55,221 nt of DNA from Actinomycetes bacterium (GTDB lineage: Bacteria > Actinomycetota > Actinomycetes > Actinomycetales > Microbacteriaceae): contig JAEYVF010000101.1 of assembly GCA_023432005.1 (NCBI GenBank), forward strand, positions 1 through 55,221. The letters are read 5' to 3'. The position numbers and the translations under genes are program-made. The notes under the pieces are model-generated. The model was not told the origin of the DNA, searched no databases, and saw only the letters and a program-made list of their open reading frames with translations. Shown here one piece after another: positions 35,001 through 43,968 of this stretch (position 1 is the stretch's first letter; every line of letters starts with the position of its first letter).

Positions 35001-36017
35001 GTGCGGGACAACAGCATCGATCGGGTCTCGGTCGTCATGTGCACCTACAACGGCGCCGACTACGTGACCGAGCAGCTCGAGTCGATCCTCGCGCAGTCGC
35101 GGCCCCCTCAGGAGCTCGTCGTCGCCGACGACGGCTCCGACGACGACACCCTCGCGATCGTCCGCACGGTCGTGGCGCGCTACCGCGACGAGAGCGTCGC
35201 GCCGCTGGACTATGTGGAGCTCACGCGCGACCGCCGCACGCAGCCCGAGCCGCTCGGCGTCGCGGGCAACTTCGAGCGCGGCCTCCGCGCCGCCACGGGG
35301 GATGCGATCGCGCTCTCCGATCAGGACGACCGGTGGCATCCGGGTCGTCTCGGGCGCCTCGTGGGCATCCTGGAGCACCGCCCCGACGTGGGGCTCGTGC
35401 ACAGCGACGCGGCCCTCGTCGACGCGGACGGCGAACCGCTCGGGGTGACCCTGTTCGAGGCGCTCGGGGTGTCGCGGCGCGAGCTCGCGGGCATCGCCGC
35501 GGGGCGCGCGTTCGAGGTGCTGCTGCGCCGCAACCTCGTCACGGGCGCGACCGCGGTCGTCAGGCGCACGGTCGTCGACCGCGCGCTGCCGATCCCCGAC
35601 GGGTGGATCCACGACGAGTGGCTCGCGATCGTCGCCGCGGCCGTCGGCCGCACCGCGGTGCTGCGCGATCCGCTCATCGACTACCGCCAGCACGGCGGCA
35701 ACCAGATCGGCGCCGCCAAGCTGACGCTGCGCGGCAAGCTCAACAAGCTGCGCGAGCCCCGCGAGGAGCGCAACGAGAACCTGCTCGTGCGCGCCGAGGC
35801 GCTCGTCTCGCGCATCGACGACCTCTTCCCCGAGGTGTCGGCCAAGCGCCGCACCTTCGCGGTGCTCAAGCTCGATCACGAGCGCGTGCGCTATGCGCTG
35901 CCCGATCGACGCATCGGTCGCGTCGGCCCCGTGCTCGTCGAGTGGATGCGCGGCCGGTACTCCCGCTACGGTCTCGGCGCGCAGGATGTGCTGCGCGACC
36001 TCGTCCAGCCGAGCTGA
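35001..36017 (+). CDS. Glycosyltransferase family 2
   Basis: This 338-residue GT2 enzyme has VSVVMCTYNGADYVTEQLES at the N-terminus, VVADDGSDDDTLA, and the LSDQDDRWHPGRL segment that marks a subgroup of rhamnosyl- or galactosyltransferases of surface polysaccharides. The DxD-like Asp pair is within that segment. A later INDEWLA-like segment (IHDEWLAIVAA) fits the acceptor side. It is divergent from the WbbL-type gene and first in the rightward rml block. Donor and linkage are unknown. Confidence 0.9.
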   Translation: MRDNSIDRVSVVMCTYNGADYVTEQLESILAQSRPPQELVVADDGSDDDTLAIVRTVVARYRDESVAPLDYVELTRDRRTQPEPLGVAGNFERGLRAATGDAIALSDQDDRWHPGRLGRLVGILEHRPDVGLVHSDAALVDADGEPLGVTLFEALGVSRRELAGIAAGRAFEVLLRRNLVTGATAVVRRTVVDRALPIPDGWIHDEWLAIVAAAVGRTAVLRDPLIDYRQHGGNQIGAAKLTLRGKLNKLREPREERNENLLVRAEALVSRIDDLFPEVSAKRRTFAVLKLDHERVRYALPDRRIGRVGPVLVEWMRGRYSRYGLGAQDVLRDLVQPS

Positions 36018-36031
36018 AGCCGCATGGCCGC

Positions 36032-36037
36032 TATGCT
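36032..36037 (+). promoter_or_regulatory. -10 element, leaderless promoter of rmlC
   Basis: TATGCT then TTCGGG then the GTG at 36044, 6-nt spacing, in the short gap after the GT2 gene. Confidence 0.5.
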
Positions 36038-36043
36038 TTCGGG

Positions 36044-36649
36044 GTGTTGATCCGGCCGCTCGACATCGCTGGCGCGTACGAGTTGACTCCCCGCCAGTTC
36101 GCGGACGAGCGCGGCGTCTTCCTCGAGTGGTACCGGGGTGACCTGCTCGAGGAGCGGTTCGGGGTCGGCATCGGACTGCGCCAGGCGAACACCTCGATCT
36201 CGCGACGGGGCGTGCTGCGCGGCGTCCACTACGCCGACATCCCGCCCGGTCAGGCGAAGCACGTGACCGCCACACGGGGGGCCGCTCTCGACATCATCGT
36301 CGACATCCGCGCCGGGTCCCCGACCTTCGGCCGCTGGGATGCCGTGCTGCTCGACACCGTCGACCGCCGCGCCGTGTACCTCGCGGAGGGGCTCGGCCAC
36401 GCCTTCCTCGCCCTCGAGGACGACACGACGGTCAGCTATCTCGTCTCACACACCTACGACCCGGAGCACGAGCACGGCATCTCGCCGCTCGATCCGGCGC
36501 TCGCCCTCGACCTGCCGATCCCGACGGAGGAGCTCATCATCTCGGAGAAGGATCTGGAGGCGCCGACTCTGGCCGAGGCGCTCGAGCGCGGCGCGCTGCC
36601 GCAGTGGGAGCAGGCGCGTGCATACGCCGGCGGCCCGAAGGGGGGCTGA
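36044..36649 (+). CDS. rmlC: dTDP-4-dehydrorhamnose 3,5-epimerase
   Basis: This 201-residue cupin-fold epimerase has RRGVLRGVHYADIPPGQAK with the catalytic His, the DIIVDIRAGSPTFGRW segment, and AEGLGHAFLALEDDT. The GTG at 36044 begins the conserved LIRPLDIAGAYELTP part. An in-frame TTG lies one codon later. It is 3 nt upstream of rmlA and thus co-transcribed. Confidence 0.95.
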   Translation: MLIRPLDIAGAYELTPRQFADERGVFLEWYRGDLLEERFGVGIGLRQANTSISRRGVLRGVHYADIPPGQAKHVTATRGAALDIIVDIRAGSPTFGRWDAVLLDTVDRRAVYLAEGLGHAFLALEDDTTVSYLVSHTYDPEHEHGISPLDPALALDLPIPTEELIISEKDLEAPTLAEALERGALPQWEQARAYAGGPKGG

Positions 36650-36652
36650 GAC

Positions 36653-37516
36653 ATGCGCGGCATCATCCTCGCCGGCGGCTCCGGCACGCGGCTCTGGCCC
36701 ATCACCAAGGGCATCTCGAAGCAGCTCGTGCCCGTGTACGACAAGCCGATGATCTACTACCCCCTCACGACGCTCATCGAGGCCGGCATCCGGGAGGTGC
36801 TCGTCATCACGACCCCCGAGGAGAGCGCCGCGTTCCAGCGTCTGCTCGGCGACGGGTCGGAGCTCGGCATGCGCATCGACTACGCGGTGCAGCCGTCGCC
36901 CGACGGTCTCGCCCAGGCGTTCCTCATCGGCGAGGAGTTCATCGGGGGCGAGCGGGTCGCACTCGTGCTCGGCGACAACATCTTCCACGGAGACCACCTG
37001 GGGCTCGGGCGCCACGTCGACATCGATGGCGCCCTCGTCTTCGCCTACCAGGTCGCCAACCCGCGCGCCTACGGCGTCGTCGAGTTCGACGAGCACGGGG
37101 TGGCCATCTCGATCGAGGAGAAGCCGCTCAAGCCGCGGAGCCCGTTCGCGGTGCCCGGCCTGTACTTCTACGACAACTCCGTCGTCGAGATCGCGCGCAG
37201 CATCCGTCCAAGCGCGCGTGGCGAGCTCGAGATCTCGAGCGTCAACGCCCACTACCTCGAGCGCGGCCGCCTCAAGGTGCAGGTGCTCGAGCGCGGCACC
37301 GCGTGGCTCGACACCGGCACGGTCGAGGCGATGGTGCAGGCCACCGAGTACGTACGCGTCATCGAGCACCGGCAGGGCTACAAGATCGGCTGCATCGAGG
37401 AGTCGGCCTGGCGTCAGGGCTGGATCGACGACGCCCAGCTGCGGCGCCTCGCGGAGCCCCTCACGAAATCCGGATACGGCGACTACCTGCTGCGTCTGCT
37501 GGACACCGCGGACTGA
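36653..37516 (+). CDS. rmlA: Glucose-1-phosphate thymidylyltransferase
   Basis: This 287-residue nucleotidyltransferase makes dTDP-glucose from dTTP and glucose-1-phosphate, the first step of dTDP-rhamnose synthesis. The signature GIILAGGSGTRLWPIT is at residues 3-18, with QLVPVYDKPMIYYPL, the VLGDNIFHGD metal site and later IEEKPLKPRS. The length is the usual one. Its stop overlaps the ATG of the downstream ABC exporter. Confidence 0.97.
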   Translation: MRGIILAGGSGTRLWPITKGISKQLVPVYDKPMIYYPLTTLIEAGIREVLVITTPEESAAFQRLLGDGSELGMRIDYAVQPSPDGLAQAFLIGEEFIGGERVALVLGDNIFHGDHLGLGRHVDIDGALVFAYQVANPRAYGVVEFDEHGVAISIEEKPLKPRSPFAVPGLYFYDNSVVEIARSIRPSARGELEISSVNAHYLERGRLKVQVLERGTAWLDTGTVEAMVQATEYVRVIEHRQGYKIGCIEESAWRQGWIDDAQLRRLAEPLTKSGYGDYLLRLLDTAD

Positions 37517-39339
37517 TGCTCGGCAACGTCCGCCGATCGCTCCGCTTCCTGACCACGCGCGAGCGGATGCTCTACGGCCTCATCATCGCCGCGCGCATGG
37601 TCATCGGCGTGCTCGACGTCGTGGGCATCGTGCTCATCGGCCTCGTGGCGAGCGTGCTCGCGACGCGACTGCAGGACGGCACGGCCGAGCCCGTGCAGAT
37701 CGCCGGCATCGAGCTGCCCGCCCTCGACGCGACGGGCGTGCTCGTGCTCGTGGCGTGCGTGCTCGCGGCTTTCGTGCTCAAGGCGGCGCTCGCCGTCTCA
37801 CTCACGCGCGTGCAGACGGGGTTCGTCGCCCGCGCCGAGACCCGGGCCGCCGCCCGCATCACCTCCGCCCTCATCGGCGGGAGCCTCGCGGATGCCAAGA
37901 GGCACTCCAAGGCGGAGGTGACGTTCGCGGTCACGGGCTCGTCGACGTTCGCCTTCACGGGCCTGCTCAACAACGTCGTGACCCTGTGCGCCGAGTCGTT
38001 CCTGCTCGTGCTCATCGTCGGCTCGCTCATGTTCGTCGACTTCGTCGTGGCGATCTTCGCCCTCGCCTACTTCGGGCTCTTCGTGGTCGTCGTGCAGCTC
38101 GTCATCAACGCCTCGCTCAAGCGCTCCGGGCGGGAGGCTGTCGAGGGCACCCTCGGCACGATGGCCGGGATCAGCGACTCGCTCGACGCGTTCCGCGAGA
38201 TCGCCGTGCAGGGCAAGCAGCAGGCCTTCATCGACCGCATCGGCGTGCGTCGCCGGCAGATCTCGCATTCCGGCGCGGTCATGACCTTCCTCGCCGCGAT
38301 GCCGCGCTACGTCGTCGAGACCGCGCTCATCCTCGGCGTGCTGCTGCTCGTGGGCCAGCAGGTGCTCGCCGGTGACGTCGCGACCGGCTTCGGCACGATC
38401 GGCATCTTCCTCGCGGGCGGGGTGCGCGTCATGGCGTCGCTCCTGCCGCTCCAGAGCGCCGTCAGCAACATCCGGCAGAACTCGGAGCAGGCCAATGCGG
38501 CTCTCGACCTGCTCTCCGAGCTCGCGGACGCGCCCCGCCGCGACGAGGCGCTCCACGGCGAGGTGCCCGTCCCCGACGGCCCGCTCGGCGTGAGGCTGCG
38601 GGACGTCGCGTTCCGCTACGCGCGCAGCGTCGACTCCGACACCCTCGCCGACATCGACGTCGAGATCCACCCCGGCAGCTACACCGCGCTCGTGGGCCCC
38701 TCGGGTGCCGGCAAGACGACGCTCGTCGACCTCATCCTCGGCCTCGTCGAGCCCCGGCTCGGCGTCGTGCAGATCGCGGACGTCGCGCCCGCCGCGCTGC
38801 GGGCCGCGCATCCGGGCATGGTCGGCTACGTGCCGCAGAAGCCCGGGCTCGTGAGCGGCTCCATCCTCGAGAACATCGCCCTCGGCGTGCCCGCGGAGGA
38901 GATCGATCGCGAGCGCGTCGTCGAGGTGCTCGAGGCGGCGTTCCTCACCGAGTTCGTCGCCTCGCTGCCGGATGGTCTGGACACCTCGGTCGGGGCGCAG
39001 TCCGACGCGCTCAGCGGCGGGCAGATCCAGCGCCTCGGCATCGCGCGAGCACTGTACTCCCGGCCGAGACTGCTCGTCATGGACGAGGCCACGAGCGGAC
39101 TCGACGCGGGAAGCGAGGCGGCGATCGCGCGCACGCTCGAGTCACTGCGAGGCGAGGTGACGGTCGTCGTCGTCGCCCACCGGCTCTCGACGGTGCAGCG
39201 CGCCGACGCCGTGCACGTCGTCGAGGGCGGTCGCATCGTCGCGTCGGGGACCTTCCGCGAGGTCGTCGACGCCAATCCCACGGTCGCCGAGTACGTGCGG
39301 CTCATGTCGTTCGACGCGCGCGAGGGGGATGCCCGATGA
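37516..39339 (+). CDS. ABC exporter, fused membrane and ATPase domains (PglK/Wzk-like)
   Basis: This 607-residue type-I exporter has an N-terminal membrane domain of about six spans (residues 17-330) followed by an ATPase domain. Walker A is GPSGAGKTT (394-402), signature LSGGQIQRLGIARAL from 499, Walker B RLLVMDEATSGLD, and the switch His is in VAHRLSTVQ. In polysaccharide loci such half-transporters flip polyprenyl-linked oligosaccharides. It overlaps rmlA at its start and the DUF2142 gene at its end. A second exporter of similar design lies at 45063. Its cargo is not proven. Confidence 0.91.
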   Translation: MLGNVRRSLRFLTTRERMLYGLIIAARMVIGVLDVVGIVLIGLVASVLATRLQDGTAEPVQIAGIELPALDATGVLVLVACVLAAFVLKAALAVSLTRVQTGFVARAETRAAARITSALIGGSLADAKRHSKAEVTFAVTGSSTFAFTGLLNNVVTLCAESFLLVLIVGSLMFVDFVVAIFALAYFGLFVVVVQLVINASLKRSGREAVEGTLGTMAGISDSLDAFREIAVQGKQQAFIDRIGVRRRQISHSGAVMTFLAAMPRYVVETALILGVLLLVGQQVLAGDVATGFGTIGIFLAGGVRVMASLLPLQSAVSNIRQNSEQANAALDLLSELADAPRRDEALHGEVPVPDGPLGVRLRDVAFRYARSVDSDTLADIDVEIHPGSYTALVGPSGAGKTTLVDLILGLVEPRLGVVQIADVAPAALRAAHPGMVGYVPQKPGLVSGSILENIALGVPAEEIDRERVVEVLEAAFLTEFVASLPDGLDTSVGAQSDALSGGQIQRLGIARALYSRPRLLVMDEATSGLDAGSEAAIARTLESLRGEVTVVVVAHRLSTVQRADAVHVVEGGRIVASGTFREVVDANPTVAEYVRLMSFDAREGDAR

Positions 39340-40892
39340 CCGACGAGGGGACGATCGCGTCCGAGCGTCCGCGCACCCGGCGCCGCATCCGCGCGATCTT
39401 CGTCGCGCCCCTGCTGCTCGTACTCGCCCTCGGCGCGTGGGTCTTCGCCTCGCCCGCGGGCGCGAGCCCCGACGACGACTACCACCTCATCAGCATCTGG
39501 TGCGCCGCGGGCGATCGCACCTCCCTGTGCGAGGAGACCGACAGCCCGGGCACGCGCCTCGTGGCCGAGAAGCTCATCGGCATCGCGTGCTTCGCGCGCG
39601 ACTCCGCGGAGACGGCGAGCTGCCAGCGTTCGGTGCTCGAGTCGACCGAGCTCGTGGAATCGTCGCGCGGCAACTTCTCGGGCGAGTACCCGCCCGTCTA
39701 CTACGGCGTCATGAGCCTCTTCGCCTCGGATGACGTGCTCACCTCCGTCGTGATCATGCGGTTCGTGAACGTGCTGCTGTTCACCGCGATCGGCTCGCTG
39801 CTGTTCGCGCTGCTGCCGCTCAACCGTCGGCGCACGCTCGTGTGGGGCTGGCTCGTCTCCGTCGTGCCGCTCGCGCTCTTCCTCATCGCGTCGAACAACC
39901 CCAGCTCGTGGGCGATCATCGGGGTCGGCTCGCTCCCGCTCGCACTCCTCGGGTGGTTCGAGGGCGAGGGGCGCCGTCGCCGGGCGCTCGGCGGCCTCGC
40001 CGTGCTGTCCGCCGTGCTCGCGGCGGGAGCGCGCGCCGACGGTGCGCTCTACACCGTGCTCGTGACGATCGCCGTCGTCGTGCTGACGGCCCGCCGCACC
40101 CGCGAGTACGCGCGCGCCCTCGTCGTGCCGGGCGTCGTCGTCGTCGTCGCGGTCGTCGTGCTGCTCACCTCGACCCAGATCCTGAGCGGCCTCATCGGCT
40201 TCGGAGGTGCGGCCTTCGCGCGCGCGCCGCTCGGCTCGGCGCACGGGTTCGCGATCGGGGCGGAGACGCCGCCCGACCTGCTCGGTCTGCTGCTCAGCAA
40301 CATCCTCAACACGCCGTCGCTCTGGGCGGGGGTGTTCGGCTCGTGGTCGCTCGGCTGGTTCGACACGCCGCTGCCGTACGTCGTGTCGCTCGGGGGCGTC
40401 GCGGTGTTCGTCGCGACGTGCTTCACGGGGCTGCGCGAGCTCGACGTGCGCAAGCTCGCGGTCGTCGTCGCCACGGGGCTCGGCCTCTGGATCATCCCCG
40501 TCTTCACCCTCACGCGCGGGGGAGACCCCGTGGGCGTCGAGGTGCAGCCGCGCTACCTGCTGCCGCTCATCGTCGTGCTCGCGATGTTCGCATTGCTCAC
40601 CACCCGCCCGACGAGCGCCTTCACGCGCCCCCAGACGGTGCTGCTCGCGATCACCCTCGTCGGCACCTTCGCGGTCTCGATCGTGTTCAACATCCGCCGC
40701 TACGCGTCGGGGCTCGGGGATGGTGCGAACGATCTCGGGGGTGCCACCTGGTGGGGCGACGGATCGCTCAACCCCAACGTCGCCGCCGTCATCGGATGCC
40801 TCGCCTGGGCGGGGCTCCTCGTCGTGGTCCTCCGCGAACTGGCCCGCGCGCAGCGGGTTCCCGGCCCGACCTCGATACCATCGGCCTCGTGA
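39336..40892 (+). CDS. DUF2142-family polytopic membrane protein
   Basis: This 518-residue protein has about ten hydrophobic segments. It begins with a signal-anchor-like helix (residues 22-42) and the conserved PDDDYHLISIWCA loop with acidic residues facing outside, as in GT-C type enzymes and DUF2142. Later VEVQPRYLLPLIVVLAMF, with PRY near a membrane edge, is typical of the family. The role is unproven; a polyprenyl-sugar-dependent glycosyltransferase or polymer-handling step is likely. It overlaps the exporter and the next glycosyltransferase by 4 nt each. Confidence 0.85.
   Translation: MTDEGTIASERPRTRRRIRAIFVAPLLLVLALGAWVFASPAGASPDDDYHLISIWCAAGDRTSLCEETDSPGTRLVAEKLIGIACFARDSAETASCQRSVLESTELVESSRGNFSGEYPPVYYGVMSLFASDDVLTSVVIMRFVNVLLFTAIGSLLFALLPLNRRRTLVWGWLVSVVPLALFLIASNNPSSWAIIGVGSLPLALLGWFEGEGRRRRALGGLAVLSAVLAAGARADGALYTVLVTIAVVVLTARRTREYARALVVPGVVVVVAVVVLLTSTQILSGLIGFGGAAFARAPLGSAHGFAIGAETPPDLLGLLLSNILNTPSLWAGVFGSWSLGWFDTPLPYVVSLGGVAVFVATCFTGLRELDVRKLAVVVATGLGLWIIPVFTLTRGGDPVGVEVQPRYLLPLIVVLAMFALLTTRPTSAFTRPQTVLLAITLVGTFAVSIVFNIRRYASGLGDGANDLGGATWWGDGSLNPNVAAVIGCLAWAGLLVVVLRELARAQRVPGPTSIPSAS
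40876..40881 (+). promoter_or_regulatory. -10 element inside the DUF2142 gene end
   Basis: TACCAT lies 7 nt before the GTG at 40889 while still within the upstream reading frame, so the next gene may have its own leaderless promoter. Confidence 0.35.
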
Positions 40893-42103
40893 GCACGCTC
40901 CGCAACGCATGGGCTGTGCTGCGCCGTGAGGGCGCGTACGCCGTGCTCGCCCGCACCGTGCGCCGCGCGCTGCCGTACACGCCGACCCGCCCGAGCCTCG
41001 TCGCCTACGAGGACGCCGTCGCCGTCGACTGGCGCACCCCGCACCCGGCCGTCGCGGATCCGATCGCCCTGCCCGACGGACCGCTCACGGTCGCGTGGGT
41101 CATGTCGCCCCCGGGGCGCAACAGCGGCGGGCACCAGAACATCTTCCGCTTCATCGAGTTCCTGGAGGACGCCGGGCACACGGTACGGGTGTATCTCTAC
41201 AGCACCTTCGACCCGCATACTCCCGAGGAGATCCGTGCGCTCCTCAGCACCTCCTCGTCGTACCCCGACGTCGCCGCGAGCGTCGAGCGCTACCCCGAGG
41301 GCGGCATCCCCGCCGACGTCGACGTGCTGTTCTCGACCTCCTGGGAGACCGCCTACCGCTCCTACCGCGACGGCTCCCGTGCGCGGCGCCTGTACTTCGT
41401 GCAGGACTACGAGCCCTCGTTCTATGCGACGAGCTCGGAGTCGATGCTCGCCGAGAACACCTACCGCTTCGGCTTCACCGGCATCACCGCGGGCGGGTGG
41501 CTCGCGCGCAAGCTCGCCGACGAGTACGGGATGCCCACGGAGCACTTCGACTTCGGCGCGGATCCTCGGCACTACAGCCTCGTCGAGCGCGGCCCCCGCA
41601 CGAGCGTCTTCTTCTACGCGCGCCCCGAGACGCCGCGACGCGGCTTCGAGCTCGGAGCGATGGCGCTCGACCTCTTCGCGCGGGACCGGCCGCAGTACGA
41701 GATCGTCCTCGCGGGGCAGAACCTGAGCAGGCTCGAGCTGCCGTTCCCGCACCGGGTCGTGGGCAACCTGCAGGTCGGTGAACTCAACGCGCTCTACAAC
41801 ACGTGCGCGGCGGGCCTCGTGATGTCGCTCACGAACATGTCGCTGCTGCCGCTCGAGCTGCTCGCGGCGGGTGTCATCCCGGTCGTCAACGACGCACCCA
41901 ACAACCGCCTGGTCTCCGACAACCCCTACATCGCGTTCGCCGACGCCAACCCCCGCGCGCTCGCCGACGCGCTCATCGAGGTCGTCGACCGGGCGGATGC
42001 GGCGGGCTACGCCGCGCGGGCGGCCGCGAGCGTCTCGTCGCTCGGCTGGGAGGGCTCGGGCCGGCAGTTCCTGGCCGCGTTCGAACGGAGCGTCCGTGGC
42101 TGA
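40889..42103 (+). CDS. Glycosyltransferase, WsaF-like rhamnosyltransferase (GT4)
   Basis: This 404-residue GT-B protein has an N-terminal helical segment, then AWVMSPPGRNSGGHQNIFRF, which matches the donor-loop region of WsaF/rhamnan transferases. RRLYFVQDYEPSFYA and FGFTGITAGGWLARKL follow. The C-terminal domain has NLQVGELNALYNTCAAGLVMSL (split by family spacing) and LPLELLAAGVIPVVNDAPNN. Rhamnose is the likely donor because all rml genes are next to it. The GTG overlaps the previous stop (GTGA). Confidence 0.87.
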   Translation: MSTLRNAWAVLRREGAYAVLARTVRRALPYTPTRPSLVAYEDAVAVDWRTPHPAVADPIALPDGPLTVAWVMSPPGRNSGGHQNIFRFIEFLEDAGHTVRVYLYSTFDPHTPEEIRALLSTSSSYPDVAASVERYPEGGIPADVDVLFSTSWETAYRSYRDGSRARRLYFVQDYEPSFYATSSESMLAENTYRFGFTGITAGGWLARKLADEYGMPTEHFDFGADPRHYSLVERGPRTSVFFYARPETPRRGFELGAMALDLFARDRPQYEIVLAGQNLSRLELPFPHRVVGNLQVGELNALYNTCAAGLVMSLTNMSLLPLELLAAGVIPVVNDAPNNRLVSDNPYIAFADANPRALADALIEVVDRADAAGYAARAAASVSSLGWEGSGRQFLAAFERSVRG

Positions 42104-43016
42104 CGTGCTCGTGCTGGGCGGCAACGGCTTCCTCGGCTCCTCGCTCGTCGACGAGCTCTCGAGCGCCGGCCACCGCGTCACCGCCTTCGATCGCTTCTCG
42201 CGACCCCCGGTCTTCACCGCGGACGGCGTCCGGGTGCTGCGGGGCGACCTCGCGGATCGCGCCGCCGTCGCCGAGGCGCTCCTCGGCCACGAGGTCGTCT
42301 TCCACTTCGGGGGGGCCACGACTCCCGCGAGCTCGGTGCGCGACCCGGGAGCCGAGGTGCGCCGCGAGGTCGAGTCCACGATCGACATGCTCGAGTCGGC
42401 TGTCGCAGCGGGGACGCGACGCGTCGTGTTCGCCTCCACGGGCGGCGCCATCTACGGCGACAAGGGCGACGCGGCGATCTCGGAGGAGATCGCCCCCGCA
42501 CCCAAGTCGCCGTACGGCATCGGCAAGCTCGCCGTCGAGGGCTTCCTGCGCTACTTCGGGGAGGCCGAGGGCCTCGACACCGTCGCGCTGCGCATCTCGA
42601 ACCCCTACGGCCCACGCCAGCGCCCCGACCGCGACCAGGGACTCATCCCGATCGTGCTGCGGCGGATGGCGCGCGGCGAGCCCGTCGTCGTGTTCGGCGA
42701 CGGCACGATGGTGCGCGACTACGTCTACGCGCCCGACGTCGCCCGGCAGGTCGCGAAGCTCGCGGACGCCGACCATCGGCACGGCGTCTACAACGTGGGC
42801 AGCGGCGTCGGGCGCACCGTCGCGGAGGTGCTCGCGCTCGCGGCCGAGGTCGTCGGCAGAGCGCCGGTCATCGAGCATCGGGAGGCTCCTCCCGGGTTCG
42901 TGCACCACTCGCTCCTCGACGTCTCCCGCTTCGACGGCGAGTTCGGCCGCACCTCTCTCGTGGGCCTCGACGAGGGCGTCGCCCTGACCTGGCGTGCGAT
43001 CGCGGGGGAGTCGTGA
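42096..43016 (+). CDS. NAD-dependent sugar epimerase/dehydratase
   Basis: This 306-residue SDR protein has VLVLGGNGFLGSSLVDEL, a FHFGGATTP loop, the catalytic VFASTGGAIYG and YGIGKLAVE with YxxxK, then RISNPYGPRQRPDRDQGLIP. The fold and motifs are those of UDP-glucose/GalNAc 4-epimerases and related reductases. The precise reaction cannot be chosen. The GTG at 42096 overlaps the previous gene by 8 nt; its stop overlaps the next GT2. Confidence 0.88.
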   Translation: MADVLVLGGNGFLGSSLVDELSSAGHRVTAFDRFSRPPVFTADGVRVLRGDLADRAAVAEALLGHEVVFHFGGATTPASSVRDPGAEVRREVESTIDMLESAVAAGTRRVVFASTGGAIYGDKGDAAISEEIAPAPKSPYGIGKLAVEGFLRYFGEAEGLDTVALRISNPYGPRQRPDRDQGLIPIVLRRMARGEPVVVFGDGTMVRDYVYAPDVARQVAKLADADHRHGVYNVGSGVGRTVAEVLALAAEVVGRAPVIEHREAPPGFVHHSLLDVSRFDGEFGRTSLVGLDEGVALTWRAIAGES

Positions 43017-43927
43017 CCGCGCCCGCCGTCACGGTGGCCGTGCTGACCTACGACGGCGAGCGCTATCTCGAGGCTCTGCTCTCGGCCGTCGAGGCGCAGG
43101 ACTACGCGGGCGACGTCGAGGTGCTCGTCATCGACTCCGGCTCGACCGACGCGACCCTCGAGATCGTCGCGGCGCATCCGTCCGTGCGGCTGCACACGAT
43201 CCCGAACGACGAGTTCGGCCACGGGCGCACGCGCGACCTCGCGGCGCGCCTCGCGACCGGCGAGATCGTCGCATACCTCACGCACGATGCGGTGCCCGCC
43301 TCGCCAAGCTGGCTGCGCGGGCTCGTGGAGCCCCTGCTCGAGGATCCGCGCATCGTGGCGGTCGTGGGCAAGCAGATCCCGCGCCCCGACGCGCCCCCCG
43401 TGCTCAAGTACGACATCCAGCGCGTCTTCGAGCGCCTCGGACCCGACCACGGGTACAGCGTCGCCTTCGACGGCGGCTGGCTCGAGACCGAGGCCGAGCG
43501 GGACGCGGCGGCGTTCTACTCCGATGCGAACTCGGCCGCGCGACGCGACGTGCTGACCGGCCCCGTGCCCTACCGCGATGTGCCGTACGCCGAGGACCAG
43601 CAGCTCGGTCGCGACGTGATCGACGCGGGGCTGCGCAAGGCGTACGCGCCGCGCGGGGCCGTGCTGCACTCGAACGACGTGACCTTCCGCACGCTCGGCG
43701 CACGCATCGCGGCGGACCTCGAGGGGCTCCGGAGCCTCGGGCGGCCGATCCCGCCCGTGTCACGCGCGGCGGCCCTCGCCCAGGCCCTGCGCTGGGCCTA
43801 CCTGGACGCTCCGCGCATCGTCACCGACCGCGAGTACCCCGCCTCCCGCCGCCTGTGGTGGCTCGTCGCCAATCCGTGGTGGCAGCTGCGCAAGTGGGGC
43901 GCGTACCGTCGCGCGAGCCGGCTCTGA
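43013..43927 (+). CDS. Glycosyltransferase family 2, rhamnosyltransferase-like
   Basis: This 304-residue GT2 enzyme begins VTVAVLTYDGERYLEALLSA and has VLVIDSGSTDATLEIVA, the NDEFGHGRTRDLAA segment and YLTHDAVPASPSWL. This combination marks RfbF/RgpB-like rhamnosyltransferases of O-antigens and rhamnan polysaccharides. It is coupled by a 4-nt overlap to the epimerase. A 41-bp gap to the next GT2 contains a TGTGGAACAAT promoter-like stretch. Confidence 0.9.
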   Translation: MTAPAVTVAVLTYDGERYLEALLSAVEAQDYAGDVEVLVIDSGSTDATLEIVAAHPSVRLHTIPNDEFGHGRTRDLAARLATGEIVAYLTHDAVPASPSWLRGLVEPLLEDPRIVAVVGKQIPRPDAPPVLKYDIQRVFERLGPDHGYSVAFDGGWLETEAERDAAAFYSDANSAARRDVLTGPVPYRDVPYAEDQQLGRDVIDAGLRKAYAPRGAVLHSNDVTFRTLGARIAADLEGLRSLGRPIPPVSRAAALAQALRWAYLDAPRIVTDREYPASRRLWWLVANPWWQLRKWGAYRRASRL

Positions 43928-43968
43928 CACGAGCGGCGCGACAGCGCGGCTGTGGAACAATGGACGCC

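Noticed and set aside
38826..40910. 694-residue minus-strand frame over the exporter and DUF2142 genes
   Set aside because: Antisense to coupled, motif-bearing genes; its sequence is charged low complexity.
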